A stretch of DNA of 64,000 nucleotides, taken from contig NZ_POSP01000003.1 of the NCBI RefSeq assembly GCF_002885975.1, positions 3,286,001-3,350,000 of the forward strand, in the 5' to 3' direction. The position numbers were made by a program, and so were the translations under genes. This document shows, in pieces, positions 1 to 7,939 of this stretch (position 1 is the first letter of the stretch; each line of letters starts with the position of its first letter). Below the pieces are notes generated by a model. The model had not been told where the DNA came from. It did no database searches and saw nothing but the letters and a program-made list of their open reading frames with translations. The DNA is from Paucibacter aquatile (GTDB taxonomy: Bacteria; Pseudomonadota; Gammaproteobacteria; Burkholderiales; Burkholderiaceae_C).

Positions 1-405
1 AGCGAGCGGCTGGACGCTGCCGACGAGGCCTGGCTGGACGGCCTGCTGCGCGAGGCCGCGGCCGATCTGGCCCAGGAGGCCGCGGCGCTGAGCGAAGACG
101 CCGGTTTCAGCGCCGCGGTGCTGGCCGCCTTGCCGGCTGCCTTGCCGGCGCCGCGTGCTGCGGCGAGCGCGGTGCCCAGGCCTTCAGCCGCGGCCCGCCT
201 GCTGGCCTGGCTGATGCCTCTGGCCCTGGGCCTGGCCGCGGCGGCCTTGCTCTGGCTGTTGCCCGAGGGCATGCACGCCTGGGCCTCGCCCGAGGCGCTG
301 AGTCTGAAAGGCCTGGAGCGCTGGCTGCCGCCGCTGGCGCTGGCGGTCTGGCTGGCCTGGGGCTCGACCCAGCAGGCCCTGGGCCGCTGGGATGGCGGTG
401 TCTGA
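1..405 (+). CDS. C-terminal part of a small membrane protein, unknown function
   Basis: The reading frame is open from the first base of the window, so the start lies outside. The visible part has 134 codons: an acidic, Ala/Leu/Glu-rich helical segment (about 35 residues), a Pro/Ala linker, then two hydrophobic stretches (residues about 65-85 and 107-120) that look like transmembrane helices. Helical, acidic N-terminal regions followed by membrane helices occur in anti-sigma-factor-like proteins of Burkholderiales, but no zinc-finger motif is visible here, so this is only a possibility. It ends 48 bp before tgt, on the same strand. Codon use matches the neighbours, which supports a real gene. 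Confidence 0.6.
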   Translation, partial: SERLDAADEAWLDGLLREAAADLAQEAAALSEDAGFSAAVLAALPAALPAPRAAASAVPRPSAAARLLAWLMPLALGLAAAALLWLLPEGMHAWASPEALSLKGLERWLPPLALAVWLAWGSTQQALGRWDGGV

Positions 406-453
406 GGCGCTGCCCCCACCCCGGCGGCCACGCCTGCTGCGACAATCGCGCCC

Positions 454-1590
454 ATGCTGAAGTTCGAACTCCTCAAGACCGAAGGCCACGCCCGCCGTGG
501 CCAGATGACGCTCAACCACGGGGTCGTGCAAACGCCGATCTTCATGCCGGTGGGCACCTATGGCACCGTCAAGGGCGTGATGCCGCGCTCGCTCGAGGAG
601 ATGGGCGCCCAGATCATCCTCGGCAACACCTTCCACCTGTGGATGCGCCCGGGCCTGGACATCATGAAACAGTTCGGCGGCCTGCATCAGTTCGAGAGCT
701 GGAACAAACCCATCCTGACCGACAGCGGCGGTTTCCAGGTCTGGAGCCTGGGCGAGATGCGCAAGATCAGCGAAGAGGGCGTCAAGTTCGCCTCGCCGGT
801 CAACGGCGACAAGCTCTTCCTGACGCCCGAGATCTCGATGCAGATCCAGACGGTGCTCAATTCCGACATCGTCATGCAGTTCGACGAGTGCACGCCCTAC
901 GAAACCAAGGGCCACATCACCACCGAGCTGGAAGCCCGCAAGAGCATGGAGATGAGCTTGCGCTGGGCCAAGCGCTGCCAGGATGAGTTCGCCCGCCTGG
1001 AGAACCCCAATGCGCTCTTCGGCATCGTCCAGGGCGGCATGTTCGAGAACCTGCGTGACCATTCCCTGGCCGGCCTGGCCGAGCTGGACCTGCCGGGCTA
1101 TGCCATCGGCGGCCTGTCGGTGGGCGAGCCCAAGGCCGATATGCAGCGCGTGCTGGCCCATATCGGCCATCAGCTGCCTGCGCAAAAGCCGCGTTATCTG
1201 ATGGGCGTGGGCACGCCGGAAGACCTGATCGAAGGCGTCAGCCGCGGCATCGACATGTTCGATTGCGTCATGCCCACCCGCAATGCGCGCAACGGCCATC
1301 TGTTCACCCGCTTCGGTGACCTGCGCCTGCGCAACGCCCGCTACAAGACCGACGAGCGGCCGGTGGACGAGACCTGCACCTGCTACACCTGCAAGACCTT
1401 CAGCCGCGCCTACCTGCACCACCTGGACCGCTGCGGCGAGATGCTGGGCCCCATGCTGACCAGCATTCACAACCTGCACTACTACCTGAACCTGATGCAG
1501 GAAGCGCGCGACGCGCTGGACCTGCCCGGCGAGGGCGGCTTCGCCGCCTTCCAGGCCAAGTTCGCGGCCGACCGCGCCCGAGGGGTCTAG
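454..1590 (+). CDS. tgt: Queuine tRNA-ribosyltransferase
   Basis: Exchanges guanine-34 of GU(N)-anticodon tRNAs for the queuosine precursor preQ1. The 378-residue length is normal for bacterial Tgt. The active-site loop TDSGGFQVWSLG (Asp near residue 90), the substrate-pocket motif GIVQGG, the nucleophile region GIDMFDCVMPTRNARNG near residue 265, and the zinc site CxCxxC followed by His about 25 residues later (residues about 307-340) are all visible. The ATG at 454 gives the conserved N-terminus directly. The next gene begins 4 bp after the stop, so the two are probably cotranscribed. Assignment is firm. Confidence 0.97.
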   Translation: MLKFELLKTEGHARRGQMTLNHGVVQTPIFMPVGTYGTVKGVMPRSLEEMGAQIILGNTFHLWMRPGLDIMKQFGGLHQFESWNKPILTDSGGFQVWSLGEMRKISEEGVKFASPVNGDKLFLTPEISMQIQTVLNSDIVMQFDECTPYETKGHITTELEARKSMEMSLRWAKRCQDEFARLENPNALFGIVQGGMFENLRDHSLAGLAELDLPGYAIGGLSVGEPKADMQRVLAHIGHQLPAQKPRYLMGVGTPEDLIEGVSRGIDMFDCVMPTRNARNGHLFTRFGDLRLRNARYKTDERPVDETCTCYTCKTFSRAYLHHLDRCGEMLGPMLTSIHNLHYYLNLMQEARDALDLPGEGGFAAFQAKFAADRARGV

Positions 1591-1594
1591 CACG

Positions 1595-2314
1595 GTGTTC
1601 GTCGGCAAGGCGCTCAATGTCGAGCTGGGCTGGTCGTTGGACGACATCGCCCTGCTTGAAGAGGCCTTGTTTGCCGAGGACGTCGGCCTCGATCAGCCCA
1701 TGCAGGCGCCCATGATCGATGGCTTCATCTGCGCCCTGGTCAGCGGCCCCGTGCCGATCACCCCCGAGCGGGCCATGGCCTGGGTTCTGGATGCCGAGCA
1801 AGGTGTGCAGCAGCCCACTTTTGCCGACCCGCATCTGCACGCCCGACTGCAGGCCTTGCTGCTCAAGCAATGGCAGGCCACGGCCGCAGCGCTGCGCGAG
1901 CCCGATCGCCCGGTTTACCAGCCGCTGTTCGGCTGCACCGAGGGCGAGGACGGCCGGCCTCTGGTGATCCTGGATGACTGGTGCCGTGGCTACCTCTGCG
2001 GCATTGCGCTCGCCGCGCCCGCCTGGCAGCCGCTGCTGCAGGCCCACCCGGACTGGTTCAGCACCTTGCAGCTCTACGGCAGCGAGGCCGGCTGGCGGCG
2101 ACTGGAGCAGCAGCCGCCCAGCGAGGCCGCGCACGATGCGGCCGCCGCCGGCCTGGCCCAGCAGGCGCGGCAGATCCAGCGCTACTGGCAGGCGCAGCGC
2201 GATGCGGCCGAGGCCGCAGCAATGGCCGGGATGGCAGACCGGGCCGCCAGTGGTGCGGCGCTCTGCCCTTGCGGCAGCGGCCGCCCCTACCCGCTCTGCC
2301 ACGGCGCGAACTGA
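1595..2314 (+). CDS. UPF0149/YecA-family protein with C-terminal SEC-C zinc motif
   Basis: A 239-residue protein. The N-terminal half carries the YecA/YgfB pattern (MIDGFICALVSGPVPI near residue 40; a WCRGYLCGI block near residue 129). The extreme C-terminus is a SEC-C metal-binding motif, CPCGSGRPYPLCHGAN, as found at the end of SecA. YecA homologues have been linked to ribosome or Sec-pathway binding, but their role is unsettled. The start is a GTG 4 bp after the tgt stop; no ATG fits. It is the first of three YecA-like genes in this window (see 17710 and 27435) and the most divergent of them. The end faces the nitroreductase gene convergently. Confidence 0.85.
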   Translation: MFVGKALNVELGWSLDDIALLEEALFAEDVGLDQPMQAPMIDGFICALVSGPVPITPERAMAWVLDAEQGVQQPTFADPHLHARLQALLLKQWQATAAALREPDRPVYQPLFGCTEGEDGRPLVILDDWCRGYLCGIALAAPAWQPLLQAHPDWFSTLQLYGSEAGWRRLEQQPPSEAAHDAAAAGLAQQARQIQRYWQAQRDAAEAAAMAGMADRAASGAALCPCGSGRPYPLCHGAN

Positions 2315-2348
2315 GCCGGCGCCTGGCTGCGGATCTGCTCTTCGTTTT

Positions 2349-2939
2349 TCAGAGCACCTGCGCCACCTGCTCGAAGCCCAGGCGCGGGCCGCGCGGGTAG
2401 TTGCCGGCCGGGTCGCCGTAGCCCAGGTTGATCAGGAACTGCGATTGAAAACGGCCGTCGGGGAAGAACTCGGCGTTGACCTTGGCATTGTCAAAGCCGG
2501 CCATGGGGCCGCAGTCCAGGCCCAGCAGGCGAGCGGCGATGATGAAGTAGGCGCCTTGCAGGTGCGAGTCGCGGCTGGCGGTGCCGGCGGCCATGGCGGC
2601 ATTGCCGGCAAACATGTCACGCGCACCGGGCACGGCCGGGAACTGGGTCGGCAGGTGTTCGAAGAACTGGCTGTCAGCGGCCACGATCACGGTCACGGGC
2701 GCGGCCAGGGTCTTGGCCAGATTGCCGGCGGCCAGGGCCGGCGCCAGGCGCTGCTTGGCCTCGGGGCTGCGCACGAAGACATAGCGCACCGGCTGGCCAT
2801 TCATGGCCGTAGGCCCCCACTGGGCCAGCTCGACCACCTGCTGCAGCAGGGCATCGCTGACCGGCTCCGGGCGGAAGGTGTTGAAGGTGCGGGCTTGGCG
2901 GAAGGCTTGGTCCAGGACCTGGCTGTCGATGTGGCTCAT
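2349..2939 (-). CDS. Nitroreductase-family protein, RutE/HadB-like (putative malonic semialdehyde reductase)
   Basis: A 196-residue FMN-dependent nitroreductase-fold protein. The start region carries the FMN-binding block ARTFNTFRPEPVSD (residues about 15-28) and QWGPTAMNGQPVRYVF (about 38-53), and GPMAGFDNAKVNAEFF lies near residue 140. This pattern fits the RutE/HadB subfamily, which reduces malonic semialdehyde in pyrimidine degradation or acts as a general nitro/quinone reductase. No other rut genes are nearby, so the substrate is unproven. An upstream in-frame ATG at 2999 would add 20 residues, but the family N-terminus matches the ATG at 2939. The next minus-strand gene upstream also encodes a flavin oxidoreductase. 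Confidence 0.88.
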   Translation of the reverse strand: MSHIDSQVLDQAFRQARTFNTFRPEPVSDALLQQVVELAQWGPTAMNGQPVRYVFVRSPEAKQRLAPALAAGNLAKTLAAPVTVIVAADSQFFEHLPTQFPAVPGARDMFAGNAAMAAGTASRDSHLQGAYFIIAARLLGLDCGPMAGFDNAKVNAEFFPDGRFQSQFLINLGYGDPAGNYPRGPRLGFEQVAQVL

Positions 2940-3054
2940 GCGCGGGCTCCAGTGCAGTGGTGGTATGCGCTGAACTGTAGGGCGCTTCGAGGCCGCCATC
3001 GGCGCGCTGGCTTGAAGTCAGGCTTCAATCCGATTGAACGCTGCAGCGCCGCCC

Positions 3055-3651
3055 TCACCTGCCTTGTCGGCCCAGGTCCGCAGCCTGTTCCAGCCATTGG
3101 GCCCGCTGCTCCGGTGTGCTCTTGATCACGGGCGCAAAGCTGCTGATGCGAATCGGCGCGATACCGCAAAAACCCAGCACGGCGTTTTTCATCATGCGGT
3201 GGGCCGGGGCCCCCTGGAACCATCGGAAGTACCAGGCGGGCGTGTCCATGCAGACCAGCAGGCGGGCGCTGCGGCCTTTCAACAGTTGTTCGGGCAGGCT
3301 CTGGCTGCCGTCGTAGCGGAAGGCGAAGCCGGGCAGCAGCAGTCGGTCCAGCAGGCCCTTGAACAAGGCTGGCACCGAGCCCCACCAGACGGGGTAGGCC
3401 AACACCAGGTGTTCGGCCTCCAGGATCTGCCGCTGCAGCTGCTGCAGATCGGGCTCCAGCACTTGCGGGTTCGCGTAGCCGCCGCGCAGATCGGGCTCGA
3501 AGCGCAGCGCATGCAGATGCACCAGCTGAACGGCATGACCAGCCGTGCTGGCGGCCTCGGCATAGCGCTCGGCCAGGGCCTGGCTGAGGCTGGCGGGTTT
3601 GGGGTTGGCGTTGAGGACGAGGATGCGGCGGGGCGGGTGGATGGAGGACAT
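3055..3651 (-). CDS. NAD(P)H-dependent oxidoreductase, flavodoxin-like fold
   Basis: A 198-residue protein of the MdaB/KefF/NQO-type quinone reductase family. It opens with a strand-loop flavin phosphate site (ILVLNANPKPASLSQALAERY, residues about 10-30) and carries the typical YPVWWGSVPALFKGLLDR block near residue 92, plus AFRYDG about 20 residues later. It is expected to be a cytoplasmic two-electron quinone or azo reductase using FAD or FMN; the substrate cannot be read from sequence. It is separated from the MerR gene by 81 bp on the same strand, so MerR control by read-through is possible but not shown. Confidence 0.88.
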   Translation of the reverse strand: MSSIHPPRRILVLNANPKPASLSQALAERYAEAASTAGHAVQLVHLHALRFEPDLRGGYANPQVLEPDLQQLQRQILEAEHLVLAYPVWWGSVPALFKGLLDRLLLPGFAFRYDGSQSLPEQLLKGRSARLLVCMDTPAWYFRWFQGAPAHRMMKNAVLGFCGIAPIRISSFAPVIKSTPEQRAQWLEQAADLGRQGR

Positions 3652-3732
3652 CGGCGGATGGGTGTCGACAAGGGACTGCAGCTGGGCGCGAACGCGAGGC
3701 CGCCAGTGTCCTGTCTGCCCCTAGGGGCAGAG

Positions 3733-4188
3733 TCAAGTGCTGCCGGATCGCGCGTCCTGGGCTGAAGGTTGGGGCTGCTCCGTGCTCCCCTTCGTGCAAA
3801 GCGCCGTGAGCAGCCGTGGGTCACTCAAGGCGGCAATGCAGCGGTCCAGCGTGCCGGCCCGTGCTTGCAGCTCATGGATCTGCTGGTCCAGCTGCCGGCG
3901 TTTGTCGCGCAGCGCCGGCAGCGCAGTGTCGGGGTTCAGGGCCTGCGTCAGCGGCACTTCGGCCGCCATGGCCTGGAGTTCATGCAGCTTGAAGCCCAAG
4001 GCCTGGGCTTCGCGGATCAGCCGCACCACGTTCAGATGCACGGCGCTGTAGACCCGGTACTTGCCCTCGCGTGCCGGTGCGGGCAGCAGGCTCATTGCTT
4101 CGTACAGGCGCAGCGCGCGCGGTGTGGCTCCGCTGAGCCGGGCCAGGGCACCGATGCGCAGAGCGGGCGTGTCGCCGGCGATGTTCAC
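3733..4188 (-). CDS. MerR-family transcriptional regulator
   Basis: A 151-residue regulator. Residues about 10-75 form the MerR winged helix-turn-helix (LRIGALARLSGATPRALRLY, then a YRVYSAVHLNVVRLI wing). A coiled-coil dimerisation helix follows (about 80-125), then a short tail without a Cys-rich metal-binding loop, so the effector is not obviously a metal. I chose the GTG at 4188: it overlaps the stop of the upstream transporter by four bases (GTGA), typical of translational coupling, and gives a standard MerR N-terminus. Longer versions read through the transporter gene in the wrong frame. It likely regulates its own operon. Confidence 0.87.
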   Translation of the reverse strand: MNIAGDTPALRIGALARLSGATPRALRLYEAMSLLPAPAREGKYRVYSAVHLNVVRLIREAQALGFKLHELQAMAAEVPLTQALNPDTALPALRDKRRQLDQQIHELQARAGTLDRCIAALSDPRLLTALCTKGSTEQPQPSAQDARSGST

Positions 4189-5531
4189 AGGGCGCCCGGG
4201 GCGCGCTGGAACAATCCCACGAAGCGCTGCAGATACTCCGGCACGCGGATGAAGACGTAGAGGCTGACGGCCAGATTGGCCAGGCCTACGGTCAGGAAGA
4301 GCTCGGGGATGCTGAAGCCGGCGGCGCTGAGCAGCAGGCCGGCGCCCAGGGAGCTGGCGATCATGAACAGGGCGTTGAGGATGTTGTTGGCAGCGATGAT
4401 GCGGGCGCGGTAGGCCGGCTGCGAGCGCAGCTGGATCAGCGCGTACATGGGCACGCTGTAGAGGCCGGTGAACAAGGCCAGCAGGCCCAGATCGGCCATC
4501 ACCCGCCAGTGCGCCGGCTGGGCGAAGAAGACCGCCAGGCCCTCGAGTGCCGCCTTGGCCGGCAGGCCGCGCGAGGCGAAGTACAGGTCCACCGAAAACA
4601 CCGTCATGCCGATGGCGCCGACCGGCACCAGGCCGATCTCGACCGCGCGGCGCGAGAGCAGCTCGCACAGCAGGGAGCCGATGCCGATGCCGACCGAGAA
4701 CATCACCAGCAAGGCGGTGGCCACTTGCGCGTCGCCATGCAGCACCTCCTTGGCAAAGGCCGGGAAGTTGCTCAGGTAGACGGCGCCGAAGAACCACATC
4801 CAGGAGATGCCCAGCAGGGAGCGGAACACCACCGGCTCTTCATGCGCGAGCTTGAGGTTGCGCCAGGTTTCGGTGAAGGGGTTCCAGTTGATGGTGAGGC
4901 CGGGGTCGGTGGGCGGCGAGGCGGGGATGTAGTGCGCCAGCCAGCGGCCGAGCACGGCGGTCAGCAGGCAGGCGATGGCCACGTACTGCGCGCCCACGCC
5001 GGGCAGGGCGATCAAGAGGCCGCCCAGCACCTGGCCCAGCAGGATGGCGACAAAGGTGCCCATCTCGACCATGCCATTGCCGCCCAGCAGCTCGCGCTCG
5101 CTGAGCTGCTGCGGCAGGTAGGCGTATTTGACCGGGCCGAACAGGGTGGAGTGCAAGCCCATCAAGAGCACGCAGGCCAGCAGCACCGGCACATGGCTGG
5201 CCAGATAGCCCCAGGCGGCCAGGGCCATGATGGCGATCTCCACCGACTTGACCCAGCGCATCAGCCGCGCCTTGTCCAGCTTGTCGGCCAGCTGCCCGCT
5301 GGTGGCTGAGAACAGCACATAGGGCAGGATGAAGAGGGCATTGACCACCAGCCCGGCCTGCGAGGCCGGCAGCCAGTCCAGCTGCAGCTGGTAGGTGATC
5401 AGGATGATCAGCGGGAACTTGAAGAGGTTGTCATTGCCGGCATTGAGGAACTGCACCCAGAAATAGGGCGCGAAGCGGCGTTGGCGCAGCAGCGCGAATT
5501 GGCTGCTGTGCGTCGAATCGGCTTGAGACAT
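4185..5531 (-). CDS. MFS transporter, LplT-like lysophospholipid transporter
   Basis: A 448-residue inner-membrane protein with about 12 hydrophobic helices. The N-terminal block RFAPYFWVQFLNAGNDNLFK and the GPVKYAYLPQQLSERELLGGN segment near residue 133 are characteristic of the LplT/Aas-linked MFS branch, which flips lysophosphatidylethanolamine inward for re-acylation. No acyltransferase domain (Aas) is fused or adjacent here, so a different amphiphile cannot be excluded. Its stop overlaps the MerR start by four bases. The ATG at 5531 is 37 bp from the nearest upstream gene region and gives the expected N-terminus. Confidence 0.88.
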   Translation of the reverse strand: MSQADSTHSSQFALLRQRRFAPYFWVQFLNAGNDNLFKFPLIILITYQLQLDWLPASQAGLVVNALFILPYVLFSATSGQLADKLDKARLMRWVKSVEIAIMALAAWGYLASHVPVLLACVLLMGLHSTLFGPVKYAYLPQQLSERELLGGNGMVEMGTFVAILLGQVLGGLLIALPGVGAQYVAIACLLTAVLGRWLAHYIPASPPTDPGLTINWNPFTETWRNLKLAHEEPVVFRSLLGISWMWFFGAVYLSNFPAFAKEVLHGDAQVATALLVMFSVGIGIGSLLCELLSRRAVEIGLVPVGAIGMTVFSVDLYFASRGLPAKAALEGLAVFFAQPAHWRVMADLGLLALFTGLYSVPMYALIQLRSQPAYRARIIAANNILNALFMIASSLGAGLLLSAAGFSIPELFLTVGLANLAVSLYVFIRVPEYLQRFVGLFQRAPGAL

Positions 5532-5589
5532 GGGTGGCGGTTCCGGCGTGTGGGGTCAGGTCTTGCGGCGAGCGGCGTCGTTCAATCGA

Positions 5590-6276
5590 TCACCAGAACT
5601 GCCACTGCCCCGAATGGACCACCCAGATGCCCAGCAAGCCATTCGTCACGGCATGGGCGATCACGGCGCACCAGAGCCGGCCGGTGCGCACATAGAGCCA
5701 GGCATAGGCCAGGCCGGCGACGATGGCGGCCAGCCACAAGGTGTGGGCCAGCATGAAGACAAAGGTGGACAGGGCGATGGCCTTGAGGCCGACGCGCTGC
5801 GGGTCCACGGTTTCGAACTGCGGGCTTTCGATCCAGCGCATCAGAAAACCGCGCCAGAACAGCTCTTCCATCACCGGCACCAGCAGGGCCGCGCCGATCC
5901 AGCGCAGCACAATCAGCGGCCAGTCGAGCTGGCCCTGATCGTTCACCGGCACAAAGCTGGCGGTGGCCTCGCCCAGCTGCATCCAGGGCGCGTCGAGGTG
6001 GATCCACAGGCCAAACACCGCCACGCCGATGCCCACGCTCCAGAGCGTCTGGCGGGCGTTGGGGCGGTTCTGGCGGGCCAGCTCGCCGTAGTCCTTCCAG
6101 AACCAGAACAGGGCGCCGCCGACGATGGCCACGCTCAGGCCGTAGACCCAGCGCGGGTCCAGCGCTCCGCCCGCTGGCAGCGCGCCCCGCAAGGCCAGCA
6201 AGCCCATGAAGAGGACAAAAGGAATGCTGCGCGCCAGGGCGGCGGAACTCAGGCCGAAGGGTGGGGCGGTCTTCAT
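5590..6276 (-). CDS. CPBP (CAAX-type) intramembrane metalloprotease, possibly PEP-CTERM-associated
   Basis: A 228-residue multi-span membrane protein with the CPBP/Abi signature: EELFWRGFLMRW (EExxxR motif, near residue 145), FVFMLAHTLW (His motif near residue 183) and a third HAVTNG site near residue 213. These supply the catalytic Glu and metal-binding His residues. Its length and its Trp-rich C-terminus (GQWQFW) resemble the PEP-CTERM-associated CAAX protease-related family as I recall it; with five PEP-CTERM proteins in the window a link is plausible, but no exosortase gene lies beside it. The ATG at 6276 removes a Pro/Arg-rich extension that would start at an upstream ATG. Confidence 0.82.
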   Translation of the reverse strand: MKTAPPFGLSSAALARSIPFVLFMGLLALRGALPAGGALDPRWVYGLSVAIVGGALFWFWKDYGELARQNRPNARQTLWSVGIGVAVFGLWIHLDAPWMQLGEATASFVPVNDQGQLDWPLIVLRWIGAALLVPVMEELFWRGFLMRWIESPQFETVDPQRVGLKAIALSTFVFMLAHTLWLAAIVAGLAYAWLYVRTGRLWCAVIAHAVTNGLLGIWVVHSGQWQFW

Positions 6277-6360
6277 GGTCGGTGGGCGGTGCGGGCGGAT
6301 GGAACGCAATCGATCAAAGACGCGCAGCGTACCGCGAAACCATGACAGGCCTTCCCGGGG

Positions 6361-7161
6361 TCAGCCCGGTGGGGCGGCACTCAAAAAGGCCCGCAAGGCG
6401 GCGATGGCGTGGCGCACCTTGGCCGGCTGGGCATCGCGCTGCGGCGAAAGTGCATGGATGGGCAGGGGCGGCAGCTGCAAGCCCGGCAGCAGGGGCAGGA
6501 GATGGCCGGCCTGGACCGATTCGCTGACATCGTCGCCGCGCCGCAGGCTCAGGGCGAGGGGCTGGTCGGTGCCGCTGCGCAGGGCCAGCCAGTCGTGGCC
6601 CGTGTCGGCCAGATCCGACAGTTGGGCAGGCACGCCGCGCTGCGCTAGGTAGGCCGGTGCGGCGTAGAGGGCGATGCTTTTTTCGCCGATGCGCTGCGCC
6701 ACCCAGCTGCTGTCGGGCAGACGGCCGAAGCGGATGGCCAGATCGATGCGCCGGTCGACCAGGTCGGTGAATCCGTCCTCCACCTCCAGATGCAGGCTCA
6801 GGCCCGGATGGGCCTGCAGCAGCGGCGCCAGGGCCGGGCCCAGCTGGCGGGCAAAGCCCACGGGGGCGGCGATGCGCAGCTCGCCTTCGGGTGCGTCGCG
6901 CAGCTGGATCAGCTGCTGCTGCGCGCCGCGGGCCGCGCTGAGCATGGCGGCGCAGCCGGCGTGAAAGCGCTCGCCGGCCGGGGTCAGGCTGAGTTTGCGG
7001 GTGCTGCGGTGCAAGAGCGTGATGCCCATGTCGCGCTCCAGCGCCCGCACCTGTTGGCTGACGGCCGAGGTGGTGGTTTGCAGCTGGCGCGCGGCGGCGA
7101 CAAAGCTGCCTTGCTCCACCACCGTGGCCAGCACGGCCATGCGCTTGAGTTGGTCCAGCAT
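6361..7161 (-). CDS. LysR-family regulator with shortened effector domain
   Basis: A 266-residue protein. Residues 1-60 are an ordinary LysR helix-turn-helix (RMAVLATVVEQGSFVAAARQ, TTTSAVSQQVRALE). The effector domain is normal up to about residue 200 (LALSLRRGDDVSES) but then jumps directly to QAGHLLPLLPGLQLPPLPIH. The usual segment of about 25 residues containing the ALAGLGIAxLP signature is absent, giving a protein about 30 residues shorter than the family norm of about 300. The frame is intact, so this is an in-frame deletion, not a frameshift. It is divergent from the NAD(P)-binding gene at 7285, which it probably regulates or once did. Confidence 0.88.
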   Translation of the reverse strand: MLDQLKRMAVLATVVEQGSFVAAARQLQTTTSAVSQQVRALERDMGITLLHRSTRKLSLTPAGERFHAGCAAMLSAARGAQQQLIQLRDAPEGELRIAAPVGFARQLGPALAPLLQAHPGLSLHLEVEDGFTDLVDRRIDLAIRFGRLPDSSWVAQRIGEKSIALYAAPAYLAQRGVPAQLSDLADTGHDWLALRSGTDQPLALSLRRGDDVSESVQAGHLLPLLPGLQLPPLPIHALSPQRDAQPAKVRHAIAALRAFLSAAPPG

Positions 7162-7176
7162 GAAGTTTTTCTAAAG

Positions 7177-7220
7177 AGTCCAAGGCGATTCTGAGGACTT
7201 ATGGCTTGATTGTGAAGTCC
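7177..7220. promoter_or_regulatory. Candidate LysR operator: three AGTCC half-sites
   Basis: The divergent intergenic region between the LysR gene and the oxidoreductase gene holds AGTCC at 7177-7181, GGACTT at 7195-7200 and AAGTCC at 7215-7220. The last two form a perfect 6-bp inverted repeat around a 14-nt spacer, and the first two form another around 13 nt. Multiple half-sites in a divergent promoter are typical for LysR-type regulators. Binding is inferred, not shown. Confidence 0.45.
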
Positions 7221-7284
7221 ATAAAGTTGAGCCCATCACAACACGCCGGCCGCTGTGGCTGGCATCTGGACTGAAGGACTGAAG

Positions 7285-7926
7285 ATGAAGATCGCATTGA
7301 TTGGCGCCACCGGTTTCGTGGGCTCGGCGCTGCTGAAGGAATTGCTGGCGCGCGGCCACGAGGTGCGCGCGCTGCTGCGCGACCCGGCCAAGCTGGCCGT
7401 GCAGCCGGGGCTGGAGGTGCATCAGGCCGATGCCACTGAGGCCGAGGCCGTGGCTGCGGCGGTGCAGGGCGTGGATGCGGTGCTGAGTGCCTACAACCCC
7501 GGTTGGGGCCACCCGGCGCTGTTCGAGGAGTTCCTGCGCGGCTCGGCCGCCATCACGGCCGGCGTCAAGCAGGCCGGCGTGGCGCGGCTGCTGGTGGTGG
7601 GCGGCGCGGGCAGCCTCTACGTGGCGCCCGGCGTGCAGCTGGTGGACACGCCCCAGTTCCCGGCCGAGTGGAAGGCCGGCGCCCTGGCGGCCCGCGAGGC
7701 GCTGAACCGCCTGCGCGGCGAGCAGGAATTGGACTGGGTGTTCGTCTCGCCGCCGGCGCACTTGGAGCCGGGCGAGCGCAGCGGCCAGTACCGCCTGGGC
7801 GGGGAAGAGCTGCTCAGCGATGCGCAGGGTCAGTCGCGCATCAGCGTGGCCGACCTGGCCGTGGCCTTGGTGGATGAGCTGGAGGCACCGCGGCACCACC
7901 GTCAGCGCTTCACCGTGGCCTACTGA
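7285..7926 (+). CDS. NAD(P)-binding oxidoreductase, NmrA/YwnB-like atypical SDR
   Basis: A 213-residue Rossmann-fold protein. The dinucleotide-binding motif GATGFVGSALLKELLARGHE lies at residues about 7-26, followed by the atypical-SDR pattern LLRDP and a DAVLSAYNPGWGHP segment. It lacks the YxxxK catalytic pair of classical SDRs, as NmrA-like proteins do, so it may be a redox sensor or NADPH-dependent reductase. I chose the ATG at 7285, preceded by GAAGGACTGAAG, over an upstream GTG because the nucleotide-binding strand normally begins within the first five residues. It is divergent from the shortened LysR gene. Confidence 0.87.
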   Translation: MKIALIGATGFVGSALLKELLARGHEVRALLRDPAKLAVQPGLEVHQADATEAEAVAAAVQGVDAVLSAYNPGWGHPALFEEFLRGSAAITAGVKQAGVARLLVVGGAGSLYVAPGVQLVDTPQFPAEWKAGALAAREALNRLRGEQELDWVFVSPPAHLEPGERSGQYRLGGEELLSDAQGQSRISVADLAVALVDELEAPRHHRQRFTVAY

Positions 7927-7939
7927 ATCGCAAAAAGGC

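Noticed and set aside
184..1647. An open frame of nearly 490 codons antisense to tgt
   Set aside because: Same artefact; its translation is repetitive and lacks any motif, while tgt is clear on the other strand.
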